24,873 nucleotides of DNA from Salpingoeca rosetta (GCF_000188695.1 NW_004754893.1:356594-381466); one strand, 5' to 3'; shown: positions 1-10,127, counted from the stretch's first letter. The notes: generated by a model not told the origin, from the sequence alone. Program-made: numbers and translations.

Positions 1-75
1 CCTTCTTTTCTTGGCTCCTTTTTGTTCTTTTTGACTATCCTTTCCTCTTTTACACATAACCACACACACTCGTAC

Positions 76-80
76 ACACA

Positions 81-171
<91 letters not shown>
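76..171. repeat. (CA)n microsatellite
   Basis: Nearly uninterrupted CA dinucleotides. The tract lies in the intron that starts at 197 (minus strand) of the LRR-ankyrin-Roc gene, so the transcript reads it as GT repeats about 25 bases after the donor. Open frames through it are spurious. Confidence 0.97.
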
Positions 172-172
<1 letters not shown>

Positions 173-197
173 TGCACGCATACACACAGCGACTCAC

Positions 198-1103
198 TTG
201 GTGAGGAAGAAAGGGTGAAAGACGTAGAAGGTGGACTGGCCGCCCAGGTCGAAGATCTTGAAGGAGACCTGCATCTTGCCTTCGCGAATTGTCGCATCAA
301 AGTCCATGTCCTTGATTGCCTTCTCCACCTCCTCCTTCGAAACGGATGGTGTGGTCACGGCAACGACGTCAGCATCGTCGTCACCAACGTCGGCGTGGCT
401 GGAAGCTGGGTGCTGCTCCTTTGCTGCAGGCGTTGCTGTGGAGGCATCACGACCTGCAGCAGGTGCAGGCACGGCTGCGGTGGACGCCTTGTCGGATGAG
501 GGGGTGGAAGTTGTGGATGTGTCACGGCCCTTCTTGCGCTGCTTCTTGGCATCCTTGTCCTCGTTCTCGCGCTGGTGCTGGTTAACACGGGTGGCGTGCT
601 GCGCCTGTGCCTTTGCTGACGCGCGCTTCAGCTCCTCGTCCACGCCGGCCTCGCGTGCCATCGCCGTGCCAACGAGACTGCGGATGAACTCGGACGTGCT
701 CTGGTCACTCTCCTGCACGAGATGTGGAAGGGTGGGTGTTTGTGAGTGTTGGTGAACAATGACATAAGGTGGTGATTGATCGAATGATGGTGGAAAGTGT
801 TGGTACAAGGTGGATGCACATATCACACACACACACACACAATCACGTGCACATACACGCAACTAAACGTACCTTCCAGTCGCACACTTCCATGGTGTGG
901 ACGGTGACTCTCATGTCATCGGTGGTGGCGCCGAGCGTGGAGTGCTGCTGCTTGTTGAACGGCTTACCCCTGAGCGAGTTCACAAGCGTCGTCTTGCCCG
1001 CGCGGCCCTGGCCAGATACTCCCATCTTGGCTCGCCCCGCCATGTGCGTGTCGGAGCGCTCCGCAATGTCCATCATGCGCGCCTGCACCGCCTCTCTGTG
1101 CAC
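198..1103 (-). other. Roc GTPase domain, split by a long disordered insertion
   Basis: The exon 1103-873 carries the P-loop GQGRAGKTTLVNSL and a switch I-like STLGATTDDMRVTV. The G3/switch II motif (FKIFDLGGQ followed by FYVFHPFF) appears only near the end of the exon 712-198. Between them lie roughly 150 residues, mostly rich in Ala, Lys, Ser, Thr and Asp, with a coiled-coil-like stretch. In small GTPases these motifs are normally a few tens of residues apart. The NKxD-type motif and the COR domain are not in the window. Confidence 0.8.
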
Positions 1104-4098
1104 CTGTGTACATCAGCGGGGGCATTGGCGTTGGCGGGGAATGAATGGATGATGGTGTATGATGGTGGATGATGGCGGCGCACAAGACGATAAGGCGGAT
1201 GCGTGTGTTGCAAGAGGTTCACAGGAAAAAAAGTCTGAAGTGGTACAGCAGTGCAAACGACAATGGGTTTCCTGTGCACGTACATGCTCTGTATCTGGTG
1301 TGTCTGAAGCTGTCATGTCCGCCTGCTGCTGCTCTTGCTTTGGTTGTTGCTGTTGTTGCTGTGGTTGTTGCTGGGGTTTGCTGTCTGGGTCGAGCCCTGG
1401 GATACTGGTGATGGCGTGGAAATTGCGTTTCTGCGCCACCATGAATGGTGTTCCACCCTGTGGATGTTGGATGCGGACAGAGTGAGCGAGCACAGAAGCA
1501 GTGCACATTGAAAAGAGGCGCGGTTGTGCAATAAAGGCGTCGCACCCACGGCACATGCGCGCGTACCCTGATGTTCTTGACGGCAGTGTCTGCGCCCTTC
1601 TTCAGGAGCAGCTCCACGACGGCGGGCTGGTTGTGCCTGCAGGCAACGTGCAGCGGTGTGTCGCCCTGTGTTTGGGTGGGGGGCAGGAAGGGGCATGGCA
1701 CGTGTGGTGAGGATCTGTTGGAAACGAACACACGGCCGGTGCAACCATGAGCGAGCGCCGTTCACATACAAGCACAACACACACATGATGAACATACCCG
1801 CTTGTCCTGTTGGTTGATGTCTGCATTGTCCTGCTCCATGAGGGAGGTGACAACGGAAGCGTCGCCATCCCTGCAGGCGGCAAACAGTTGCTCATGCTGC
1901 CGCTTCTTCTCCTCGCGTGCTTCGTTAAAGGCGGCCTTGCCCTCATCATCGCCACTCCTGTGATCCCACGCGACATTGGGCGCAAGCACCACGCAGCGTG
2001 TGTGTGTGTGAGGTGAAGAATTCAGAGAGAAGGCAGGGAGCAAGCGACTAGAGTGGAAGCACGCGTTGACTGACCAATCTGTGTAGAGTTCTCGGTCGAC
2101 GGGCAGCGCGGCACCAAAGGCGCGGGCGGTGGCGGTGGAGTTCTTGTTGATCCTAAACGAGGACACGTGGTGGTAGCGTGTGGTTGGGAACAGGCAGCAA
2201 GTGCGGTGCGTGGGTCAGGAGGGTTGGTGGTTAGGGTTGTGGAGAAATGCAAGCAAGCAGAGAGGAACACACACAGTGTGGCGTGCACTCAAAAGAGTGG
2301 CGATTGGTCACACAAATCCACAACAGGACACAGGCGTTCATGAGGCAGGCGCAACGCAATTGACGTACTCAAGCCGAGACAGGGTGCGGTTCTGGTCCAG
2401 TGCGGCACCCAGCGCCGCACCGCCAACCGGGGTGATGGAGTTCTTGGTCAAGCTGCAAGTGGCAAGAAATGCATGTTGGAAGAGCAGGGGGAACGGGTGG
2501 ACAAGCAGCAATTGTCAGTGTCATGGATGAAAGTGGGTTGCATATGGATCACGTGCACGCGTACTCGCTCGCACATCAGGTCCTACGACATTGAAGTCAC
2601 AATGGCGGAAGCAAAGGGGGCAATGCCAGTTGTACAAGATGTGGCAGCATTTGTGGCACAGGTGAAGGCTGGAAGCATCTGTTGGTTGGTCAAACAAGCA
2701 AGTCGCAGGGACATCGTGGGTGGCTTGCAGTGCCTCCATCTGCACATGGGTATTGCAGAAGAAGCGCCTAAAGACACACATTTCAAAGAGGAGCTTCCAC
2801 TCACTGGAGTTGTTTGAGGGCCGTGTTGTGCTTCAGCATCTCCGCCAACGCCACAGCGCCCTCAGGACCGATGGAATTGCCATCCAGGCTGCCAAGACGG
2901 TATGATGCCACGCAGGGCGATGTTGCCACATGGATGAGAAAGAGTGAGTGAGTGAGTGATGATGATTGTTGTAGGTGTCAACACAGTCATCAATCCACAC
3001 ATGTGCACGTGATAAGGTGCAACGACAGTGACGCAGCATACATGTACATGTGTGCGTGTACACACTCACTCGAGCCTTTTGAGGGTCGTGTTGTGCTTCA
3101 ACATCTCCGCCAACGCCACGGCGCCCTCATCGCCGATGGAGTTGTTGTACAGGCTGTCAAGACGGTATGGTGGATGCCACACAGGGCGATGATGCCACAT
3201 GGGTGAGGAAGAGTGAGTGCGTGCGTGCGTGATGATGATTGTTGTGGGTGGCAACACAGTCACCAATCCACACATGGGCACGTGTGCACGTGATAAGGTG
3301 CAACAGGCAGTGACGCAGCACACATGTGTGTGTGTGTGTGTGCGTGTACACTCACAAGAGTTCTTTGAGGGTCGTGTTGTGCTTCAGCATCTCCGCCAAC
3401 GCCACAGCGCCCTCATCGCCGATGGAATTGTTGTCCAGGCTGTGCAGGCACACACGAAACGCGGGGAGCGAAGGTGAACACACGGCCAAACATGCGCAAA
3501 CAGGGGAGGAGAAAAGGGGTGCAACATGCAACACCGCCATCCCAATCAACCATGCATGTCACACGGTGCAGATTCATCATCACCACGCACTAGAGTCGTT
3601 TGAGGCAGGTGTTGTCCTTGAGCGCCTCGGCCACCGCACGCGCCCCAATGACGCCGAGGCCAGCATCATACAAGCTAACATTCCAAATGGTGTGTGTCAT
3701 GCAATGAGCAAGAAGACTGAGGATGAAGAGAGCAAAAACATGAGGGTGCCAGTCCCAACCTGCCACAAACACACACAGTGTGTCCAGGCGGTGCGAGGGG
3801 ACGCGCACACGTAAACACCCAACAGCAAGCCACACCAAGCTCATTGCAACACAAGGACAAGCCAAGCAGAGAGAGAGGGGAGAATAAGCACAACCACAAG
3901 AAGTGTCCGTGTGTCCAACACATGCATGCATGTTCCAACACGTCGTTTTGGTTGCTTTTGCACTCACTCTGCTATCTCCCCACACGTGTTGTTGGCGATG
4001 GCTCTGATCTTGTCCTTCACCCGTTTCTCCTTCTTTGCAGGCAGCTTCGTTTGCGCCAGCAACGCCTCCACCTCCCTCCTCGCTCTCTTCTCGGACAT
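198..4098 (-). CDS. LRR-ankyrin-Roc GTPase protein (ROCO-like), 3' end beyond the window
   Basis: Multi-exon gene. Exons in coding order: 4098-3968, 3674-3591, 3439-3356, 3153-3070, 2888-2805, 2452-2369, 2152-2075, 1957-1798, 1665-1567, 1457-1284, 1103-873, 712-198. All have AG acceptors and GT donors (GTGAGT, GTACGT, GTGCGT, GTATGT, GTCAGT) and the phases match, giving about 602 residues. Order: a basic helical N-terminus; six ribonuclease-inhibitor-type LRRs (typical unit NNSIGDEGAVALAEML); a charged linker; three ankyrin repeats; a Gln-rich linker; a Roc GTPase with P-loop GQGRAGKT and switch II DLGGQ. The Roc domain should bind and hydrolyse GTP. LRR and ankyrin parts are usually ligand or partner modules, so a cytosolic signalling switch is inferred. 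COR and any effector domain would lie beyond position 1. The start is chosen for its GCCGCC-ATG context. LRR-ANK-Roc order differs from LRRK1 (ANK-LRR-Roc). Confidence 0.87.
1390..1896 (-). other. Ankyrin repeat block of the Roc protein
   Basis: Three ankyrin repeats sit between the LRRs and the Roc domain. The first (33 residues, beginning HEQLFAACRDGDASVV) fills 1896-1798 and ends exactly at the exon boundary. The second (GDTPLHVACRHNQPAVVELL onward, 33 residues) is exactly the 99-nt exon 1665-1567. The third (GGTPFMVAQKRNFHAI) opens the next exon at 1457 and runs into a Gln-rich linker encoded by CAG/CAA codons at about 1320-1380. The phase 0 introns fall between repeats, an arrangement that allows repeat gain or loss. 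Confidence 0.85.
2805..3439 (-). repeat. Tandem duplication of an LRR exon plus its intron (three exon copies)
   Basis: Exons 2805-2888, 3070-3153 and 3356-3439 are each 84 nt and near-identical, sharing a core encoding EGAVALAEMLKHNT. The introns between them (2889-3069, 181 nt; 3154-3355, 202 nt) also align: both carry a GATGATGATTGTTGT block, an ACACAGTCA(C/T)CAATCCACACATG block, CACGTGATAAGGTGCAAC and a GT-rich stretch. Intron similarity implies recent duplication of whole exon-intron units of about 265-286 bp rather than old LRR divergence. Confidence 0.85.
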
Positions 4099-4104
4099 GG
4101 CGGC
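4096..4104 (-). promoter_or_regulatory. Kozak-like start context of the LRR-ankyrin-Roc gene
   Basis: On the minus strand the ATG at 4098-4096 is directly preceded by GCCGCC, a full match to the favoured eukaryotic initiation context. The frame stays open upstream to 4404, but that extension is low-complexity and does not look coding. This site is therefore preferred as the start. Confidence 0.6.
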
Positions 4105-4601
4105 GCGTCGTCTTTTCTCCTTGTGGCTTGTTGTGACGTGTTCGTGAGTGGCTGGAAGAAGACGACGACAAAATGGACGACGACAACTCAACGCGCTGCT
4201 TTTTGTTTTCCTTTGTTGTGTGTGTGTTGTTGTTTTGCGACTCAGCCATCTGGACGATTCGCAAAACCTTACAGAGGTTATCCGCACAGCAGCGCTTCCG
4301 TGGAAGATGTTCGTCAACAATCTCTTCGAGAACACAACAAACAAACAGGATGAAGTGCCTCCAGCCAGCAACAACCCGACTCTCTTTGTCGCCGAAAGGA
4401 ACAACAGCCGCTCCCTCCTCGCTTGGCCTTGCCTGGTCGGTACAACACACCAATGTCTGTAGCCACATCAACACCACAAACATCACCGCCGCTCCACCAT
4501 CACCACCGTCAAGCGGGTCTCATCATCTTCATCGAGCCATTTACTGAGGAAAGAACAGGTCCGCCACACAATCCAAAACAACGCTCCCAGCCCAACACAT
4601 C

Positions 4602-4658
<57 letters not shown>

Positions 4659-5056
4659 CCACACACACAGCAGTGCCCATACGCAACAGGAAGCCAAGCC
4701 AACCAAACAACACCAACCCCTCTGCACATCAAACAACACCCTGCAGTCACAAGCCAAAATCAAACACGCACGGCAGCAGCAGCAGCACACATCCACCAAA
4801 CACACCAAGAACGTGTTCAGCCGTACACAGCGCCATACAATGAAAAGAACAGGCAAGCACAGGAAGGGCGTGACATAAGCAAGCAAGCAAGCAAGCAGGC
4901 GAGAGGGAGAGTGAAGGAAGGGAAGAACAGAAGAGAAGAGAAGAGAAGAAGACAAGGGAAGAGAGCAACAAGAGGAATGCGACAGAGGAATCGACAGACA
5001 TTCAGCCATTCGTTCAACTGGTGCACAAGTTGACACGACACATCACAACATGGCGA
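4105..5056. other. Spacer between the importin-like 3' end and the LRR-ankyrin-Roc 5' end
   Basis: No convincing coding sequence on either strand. It should hold the promoter and 5' UTR of the minus-strand LRR-ankyrin-Roc gene, but I see no clear TATA box or initiator. It contains a (CA)n run (4603-4657), a short (AAGC)n run (about 4876-4896) and a purine-rich AGAAG stretch (about 4930-4960). Open frames here translate to low-complexity His/Thr or Cys/Val strings. Confidence 0.6.
4603..4657. repeat. (AC)n microsatellite
   Basis: About 27 AC units in the spacer between the importin-like pseudogene and the LRR-ankyrin-Roc gene. Confidence 0.97.
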
Positions 5057-6373
5057 CTACGCGGACGAGCTAAGTGCCTCAACAGCGCGCTGCACGCGGG
5101 TGTGCACCTCGGGGTCCTGCATCAACTGCCCCAACACACCGTGGGCAGGCGAATCCTGCATGTTCTACGAGAGGAAACGACACGAGGGCGTGAGAATGGG
5201 GAGTGCAAAGAGGAGGAAGGAGGAGGAAGGAGGAGGAAGGAGGAGGGAAAGTACACAAAGTGCACGACAGTCGCGCATATTCGAGGCAGCAAACACACAC
5301 ACACATCACATAAATCACACACAACACAACCCACGCACCATGAGGCTGTGTACATGCCCTGGCAGTGGGGCTCGTCGACGGCGGCTGCGGGGGTGCCAAT
5401 CACCTGCACAAACACACGCCCGCACAATCTTCACCGGGCACTCAGGCGCGGTCTCGCGTGGATCTTGCCTACAGAAGCAACAACAAAAGGAAGGCGAGGG
5501 AGGTACAGGAAGCAATGGGAGGGGGAACGGGAGAGTTAGTCGGGAACTAGAACGACAGGACACATGCAGCACGACCAGGCCATGCACACACACACACACT
5601 CACTCACACAAAGTACAGCGGTAGCACTCACGCTTTGAAGGAGGTATGTGAAGATGTACTTTGCTTCATCGTCGTCTTCTGTAATAGACAGCCAGTCAAG
5701 CAGATGTGTCAGCATCTCGTCTGTGCAAGGGTTGATGGTGGATGGGTGGATGAGGAAAAAAAAGCGACGAAAAAGTGACAACAAGAGCAAACAACCAACG
5801 CAAAAGGACGGCGAAGGAGTGTACCAACGCACGCACACACACACACACACAACCACACACACCTCTGAGAGGCCGTGTGCAACCTTGACAAAGGCGGAGA
5901 TGCAGTTCTCGGTCGCGCTGGTGTTGGGCGATTCACGGGAGCCGGGAACCCTGGATCACAGCGAGCAGCGACTCAACAGCCTGAACGCGGCAGGACGACA
6001 AGGGGTGGCGGTGAGGCTTGGCAAGCCGAAAGTGGAGAAAGGAGGGAAACGACGAAGCGACATGTTCACACATGTTCATGAACACACACACACACGCACA
6101 CACACACACACACATACACACACACACACTCTTGCCCTCTTGACCTTGAGCGCACCTTGTGTGGATGTACGTGGGTTGTGGATCCTCCTCCTCAATCTGG
6201 GCGGCGCTGGCTTACATAATGTGCATGAGGTCGTGTGCATCCGGCGCAAACATGTCGTTGCAGACAGACACGCCCATCAGGCCGCGCAGCATGCGGTACT
6301 GCCTGTCGTTCGCGTGTTGGAGAATGTTCTTCATAAACGGCACAGAATCGTTGTCGTAGTCCTTGAACCGCTC
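5057..6373 (-). pseudogene. Importin-5-like (karyopherin beta) pseudogene, internally deleted
   Basis: Six exon-like blocks resemble importin-5, a HEAT-repeat nuclear import receptor that works with Ran-GTP. Block 6373-6156 reads ERFKDYDNDSVPFMKNIL, then MLRGLMGVSVCNDMF, then IEEEDPQPTYIHT. Block 5980-5863 reads AVESLLAVIQGS, then ATENCISAFVKVAHGLSE. Block 5715-5632 reads MLTHLLDWLSITEDDDEA. Blocks 5468-5354 and 5155-5057 give the C-terminus, ending VEALSSSA and a TAG at 5059-5057. Lesions: in-frame TAA at 6214-6212; a one-base frameshift near 5936-5946, leading to TGA at 5935-5933; a phase clash between 5632 and 5468 and another before 5155; and only about 175 bp of intron where the family has several hundred residues of middle HEAT repeats. 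Homology is solid. Whether all lesions are real or partly sequence errors is open. Confidence 0.75.
5211..5240. repeat. Three exact copies of a 10-bp purine repeat
   Basis: AGGAGGAAGG occurs three times head to tail, inside the last intron of the importin-like pseudogene. On the sense strand it is a pyrimidine tract, about 55 bases upstream of the final acceptor. Confidence 0.9.
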
Positions 6374-6479
6374 CTGCGCCACGTCGCCAGCACATGCATG
6401 CGAACCAGAAACACGATGGCCGCCTCCTTGCTGCCGCTGCAACCAGTGAGGAGCGCAAGCACACCATCACCTCGTCAAC

Positions 6480-7323
6480 TGCCGCTGTTGATGTCATGGC
6501 GTGCAGCACCACAACAACCGCCACAATCACGGCCAATCCCTCTTCCAACAACAGTGTGGTGGTCCACGGGCCAAAAGCATCCAACGCAGTGAGCTGCTTG
6601 AAACCGGCAGCGTGCAGTGACGGCTATGACCGTGGTGGGAGGCCTCGCTGGCAGAAGATGAGGTGGCGGAAAACAGCAGCAGTTGTGGTTGAAGCTGAGG
6701 TGATTGAGATGGGCAGGAGAAGCACAGCTAGCAGCAGCGGGAAACCGGCTGGCAAAAGGGCCTTGAGTGCACCGCCACAACGCCGCGCAGGACAGCAAGC
6801 AGTGCAGCTGTTGCTGTGTCAATGTGGTGTGGTTGACGATGGCGTGAATACGCATGCATGCACACGCACACACACACACATGGCAGTGTCGGGGATGGTG
6901 ATGATGATGTGGCAGGTTGAGGTGGGGCCACGTGCTGGCAGCACTCAATCACAGCAAAGGTGCAATGCCCGTGGCTGTCGGTGGCTGCGGTTGGTTGATG
7001 CGGGGATACGGCGACGATGTGTGTGGGTGGTTGGCTGCTGCAGCACAGCCTGCGCTGGGCCGGAATCGGTGTGTGCACGCGTGCAACGGGAGGGTGGGGA
7101 GCAAGATGCAGGCGCTCCACTGGGCGGGGGTGATGCGACCTGTGTGAAGACAAAAAACGGAGAGAAGGGAGAACTGACGATGAGAAGCTGTCGTGCACGA
7201 CGTGCCAGTGCAGCCCTGCATCAGCACATTTGGGGCGCTGAATGGTGTTGTGTTGACGAGGGGTGGTCGGTGTGCGTGGTTGCTTCGACATGCGGGTGGG
7301 GCAACGAGTGCAAATGAATTCAA

Positions 7324-7403
<80 letters not shown>

Positions 7404-7976
7404 CTTGTGTGGCGCTGGGAGCGATGCCTGCTGGTGCGTGTCAACCAGCAGTGCCAGTGGTGTCAGCCATGGCGGCATGGAAGCGGAAGTGTGGTGGTGG
7501 GATCCTTCACCTCAGTGCACATCCCAGCCACCACGCTGGAGACCACGAGCTGGCTCACTGTCTCCGTGCCCGTGCATGGCACCGACCGCCGTATGGCAGC
7601 GGTGATGACAATGTCAGAGGCCTGCTCTGAAGCAAGCACACATCGTGACAGGGGTTAAGGAGAGAGTATGTGTGTGGGGTGTGGGGTGTGATTGACGAGG
7701 GGAGGTGGTTGACAAGAACAAAGACGTGCTGAGGGGATAAGTGGGGGAAGAAGGCGTGCAAACTGTGGTGTGCATGTCGCGTCACACAGCGCATTGAGGT
7801 ACAGTGCAGTGCAATGGAAATCCCAGGCAACATCCCCCCCCACCCCATCAGCCACACATACCGAGACAGAGCGAGAGAGAAGGAAGTGCCTCTTGTTGTC
7901 GTGGCACACGGTGATGGCACCCGCTCAAGTACACGGTGCTGTCATTCAAGCCACCATCATCATCCTCATCGTCAGC
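6480..7976 (-). other. Degenerate minus-strand exon-like pieces, unassigned
   Basis: Three pieces stand out. Block 7976-7862 follows TTTTGCAG, starts ADDEDDDGG and ends at a GTATGT donor. Block 7626-7511 has good splice sites and 38 clean codons, including DIVITAAIRRSV and TETVSQLVVSSVVAGM. About 6590-6425 contains LLLEEGLAVIVAVVVVL, which looks like an ARM/HEAT helix pair. The 7626-7511 block weakly resembles a HEAT repeat from the part of importin-5 that is missing from the downstream pseudogene, but it lies on the wrong side for colinearity. The rest is low-complexity, with a (CA)n run at 7325-7402. I cannot assemble a gene. Confidence 0.25.
7325..7402. repeat. (CA)n microsatellite
   Basis: About 39 uninterrupted CA units on the plus strand, in the degenerate region upstream of the importin-like pseudogene. 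Confidence 0.97.
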
Positions 7977-8513
7977 CTGCAAAACAGGTGGTGGTGGTGG
8001 AGATGAAGACACACAGCGTTGCAGCCAAAGGCAAAGGGGGAGGTGAGAGGCATGTGACTTGAGACGTGTGAGTGAGGGGGGGGGGGGAGAAGTGGAGAAG
8101 AGATGGTGTGCAGAGAGCAGGTAAAGCAAGGGGTGTGCAAGGGAAAGAAAGGGAGAGAGGACTGCGAGGCAGGGAGGAACAGTGTGAAGGAAGCAGAGCT
8201 GTGAGTACAACACACACGCACGCACCACGTGGTGGACGTGTCGCTCGTCCAAGTGGAGTGAATGAATACATGTCCCTTGGCTTGCTTGCTTCTTGCTTGT
8301 GTGCTGGCTCGTCTGCTTGATTGATTGATTGATGGATTGCTTGTGTCATTGTCATCATCATCAATATCCCCCCTGCTGCTCCCTGCTGCTGTTGTTGTTG
8401 TGGTTGCTGCTGCTGTTGTTGTTGTTGCTGAGTGTGTGACCAAACCACCACCGCCAACCACCACCACCACCACGCACCTCCCCATCCATCCTTTCCTTTC
8501 GTCGCAGCGAATG

Positions 8514-8654
<141 letters not shown>

Positions 8655-8988
8655 ATTGCGCGCAACCAGCCACGACAAACGTCTGTTGTGCGTGTTTGTG
8701 CAGAAGACGGGGAAAGCTGAAATCAGTCGATGACACGACGACTGTGGAGATGTGGCAGCCCAAACTCGCTTCTTGCTTGCACGCTTCTTCTTCTTCTTCT
8801 TGTTCTCTTTGGTGCAGTGCACACAACGAGGGAAGGTAAGGCAAGGAAGGAAGGAGGGGGTGATGTGGCAGTCACCGCAACAGCAGCATGGGGGAGAAGA
8901 GAGATGTGGGAGAGGGGAAGAGGGGATTGTTGGTGATCGCTACCCAGTCACCAACAGCCAACCAGACCAATGTGGAAGAAAGGTCTCT

Positions 8989-8989
<1 letters not shown>

Positions 8990-9038
<49 letters not shown>
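8990..9038. repeat. (AC)n microsatellite
   Basis: About 24 AC units just upstream of the first plus-strand exon candidates. Confidence 0.97.
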
Positions 9039-9040
<2 letters not shown>

Positions 9041-9119
9041 CACACAAAACAGGCGTCACGTCAACGATCCTCAGGTTAGCCAACACACACCATGCCCGCT
9101 GTCCCTTCCTCGACTTCTG

Positions 9120-9158
9120 CTTCTTGTTCTTGTTCTTGTTCTTGTTCTTCTTCTTCTT
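9120..9158. repeat. TTCTTG hexanucleotide / TTC repeat
   Basis: Short tandem TTCTTG followed by TTC units, between the possible starts at 9092 and 9179. If translated from 9092 it encodes a Ser-Cys run, which is one reason to prefer the later ATG. Confidence 0.85.
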
Positions 9159-9178
9159 GGGCACTATTCGTTCGCTCC

Positions 9179-10074
9179 ATGCGTCACGCAACCAAGTACG
9201 TGAACGTGGGACGCGGTGTCCTGTTTGTGGTGGCAGTGCTGTCGGTTGTTGCTGTTGCTGTCTTGTTGTGGCTGTGGGTGTGGATTCCCTTCTTTCCTTC
9301 TTCATCTTGTGGCACAAGGATGGGTCTGCTGAAAGTGGTGGTTTCGTCGTCGTCAGGTCGTCGTTGTTGTGCTTGGCTAACGTGAGCATGTGCTGTTCTC
9401 TTGTGGTTGGATATGGCAGTGGCCTGCAGAAACCTAACGACGCTCTTGAGAGTGCACTGGCAACACTTGCCGCTGATATACGCATACCACAAGGCAAGCG
9501 ACAAGCAGTGTCATTCACGGCCACCTGCGAGGTGGGTGCAATCACACCTCCGCTCTGTGTGTGTTGTGCGTGTGTGTGTGTGTGTGTGTGTGTATCAGTG
9601 CACGGTGGTGATCCGATTTCCAAACCACAGTCCCTGCTGTCACTGCTGCTGTCTTGCTGCTGCTGGTGCTGCTGCTGTTGGCACGTGTGTTCTCACGGAT
9701 GCATCGTCTCTTCCTCCCACGCAAACAACAAACAGACAGGAATCCGCAAGTGAGAGTGGCGGAGACCAAGGCACCAGCAATACAGAAGGCCACCTTTGAG
9801 TGGGACGCACCTCCAGAGCGGTACCGGAGCGAGCAATCACAGCATTTGCGCTGACATCGGTCAGTCTTCTCTCGTGGTCACACATCATTCATCCCCCAGC
9901 TTGCAATCAAGTCAGTTCACATGGCATACACGCTATAGGTGCTCATCACCTGCCCCATGCACACGTGGTTTTCACGCACACACCCCACAGCAGCCCGCTT
10001 GCGTGGTATCATCTCGCTGGACATGAGTGTTGGGGATGATGATGGCATGCCCACGTCGCAGCATGACAGTGAGC

Positions 10075-10127
<53 letters not shown>

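Noticed and set aside
194..862. Continuous frame extending the last Roc exon upstream of 712
   Set aside because: A good acceptor (CTCGTGCAG) precedes GAGAGTGACCAG at 712, and the upstream part is intron-like with a CA run. The exon is therefore bounded at 712.
1634..1645. TGCCTGCAGGCA palindrome identical to the right-end motif
   Set aside because: It lies in an ankyrin exon encoding VACRH, so codon use explains it.
3968..4404. Longer N-terminus for the LRR-ankyrin-Roc protein starting at 4404
   Set aside because: The extension is low-complexity, while the internal ATG at 4098 has a GCCGCC context.
5057..5155. Functional importin C-terminal exon of an otherwise intact gene
   Set aside because: The exon itself is clean and ends in TAG, but it does not join in phase to the preceding block and the middle of the protein is absent.
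6212..6214. Reassigned TAA (as Gln) instead of a nonsense codon
   Set aside because: A Gln would fit the alignment here, but the same gene also has a frameshift, phase clashes and a large internal deletion, and the intact gene uses no in-frame TAA. Decay is the simpler explanation.
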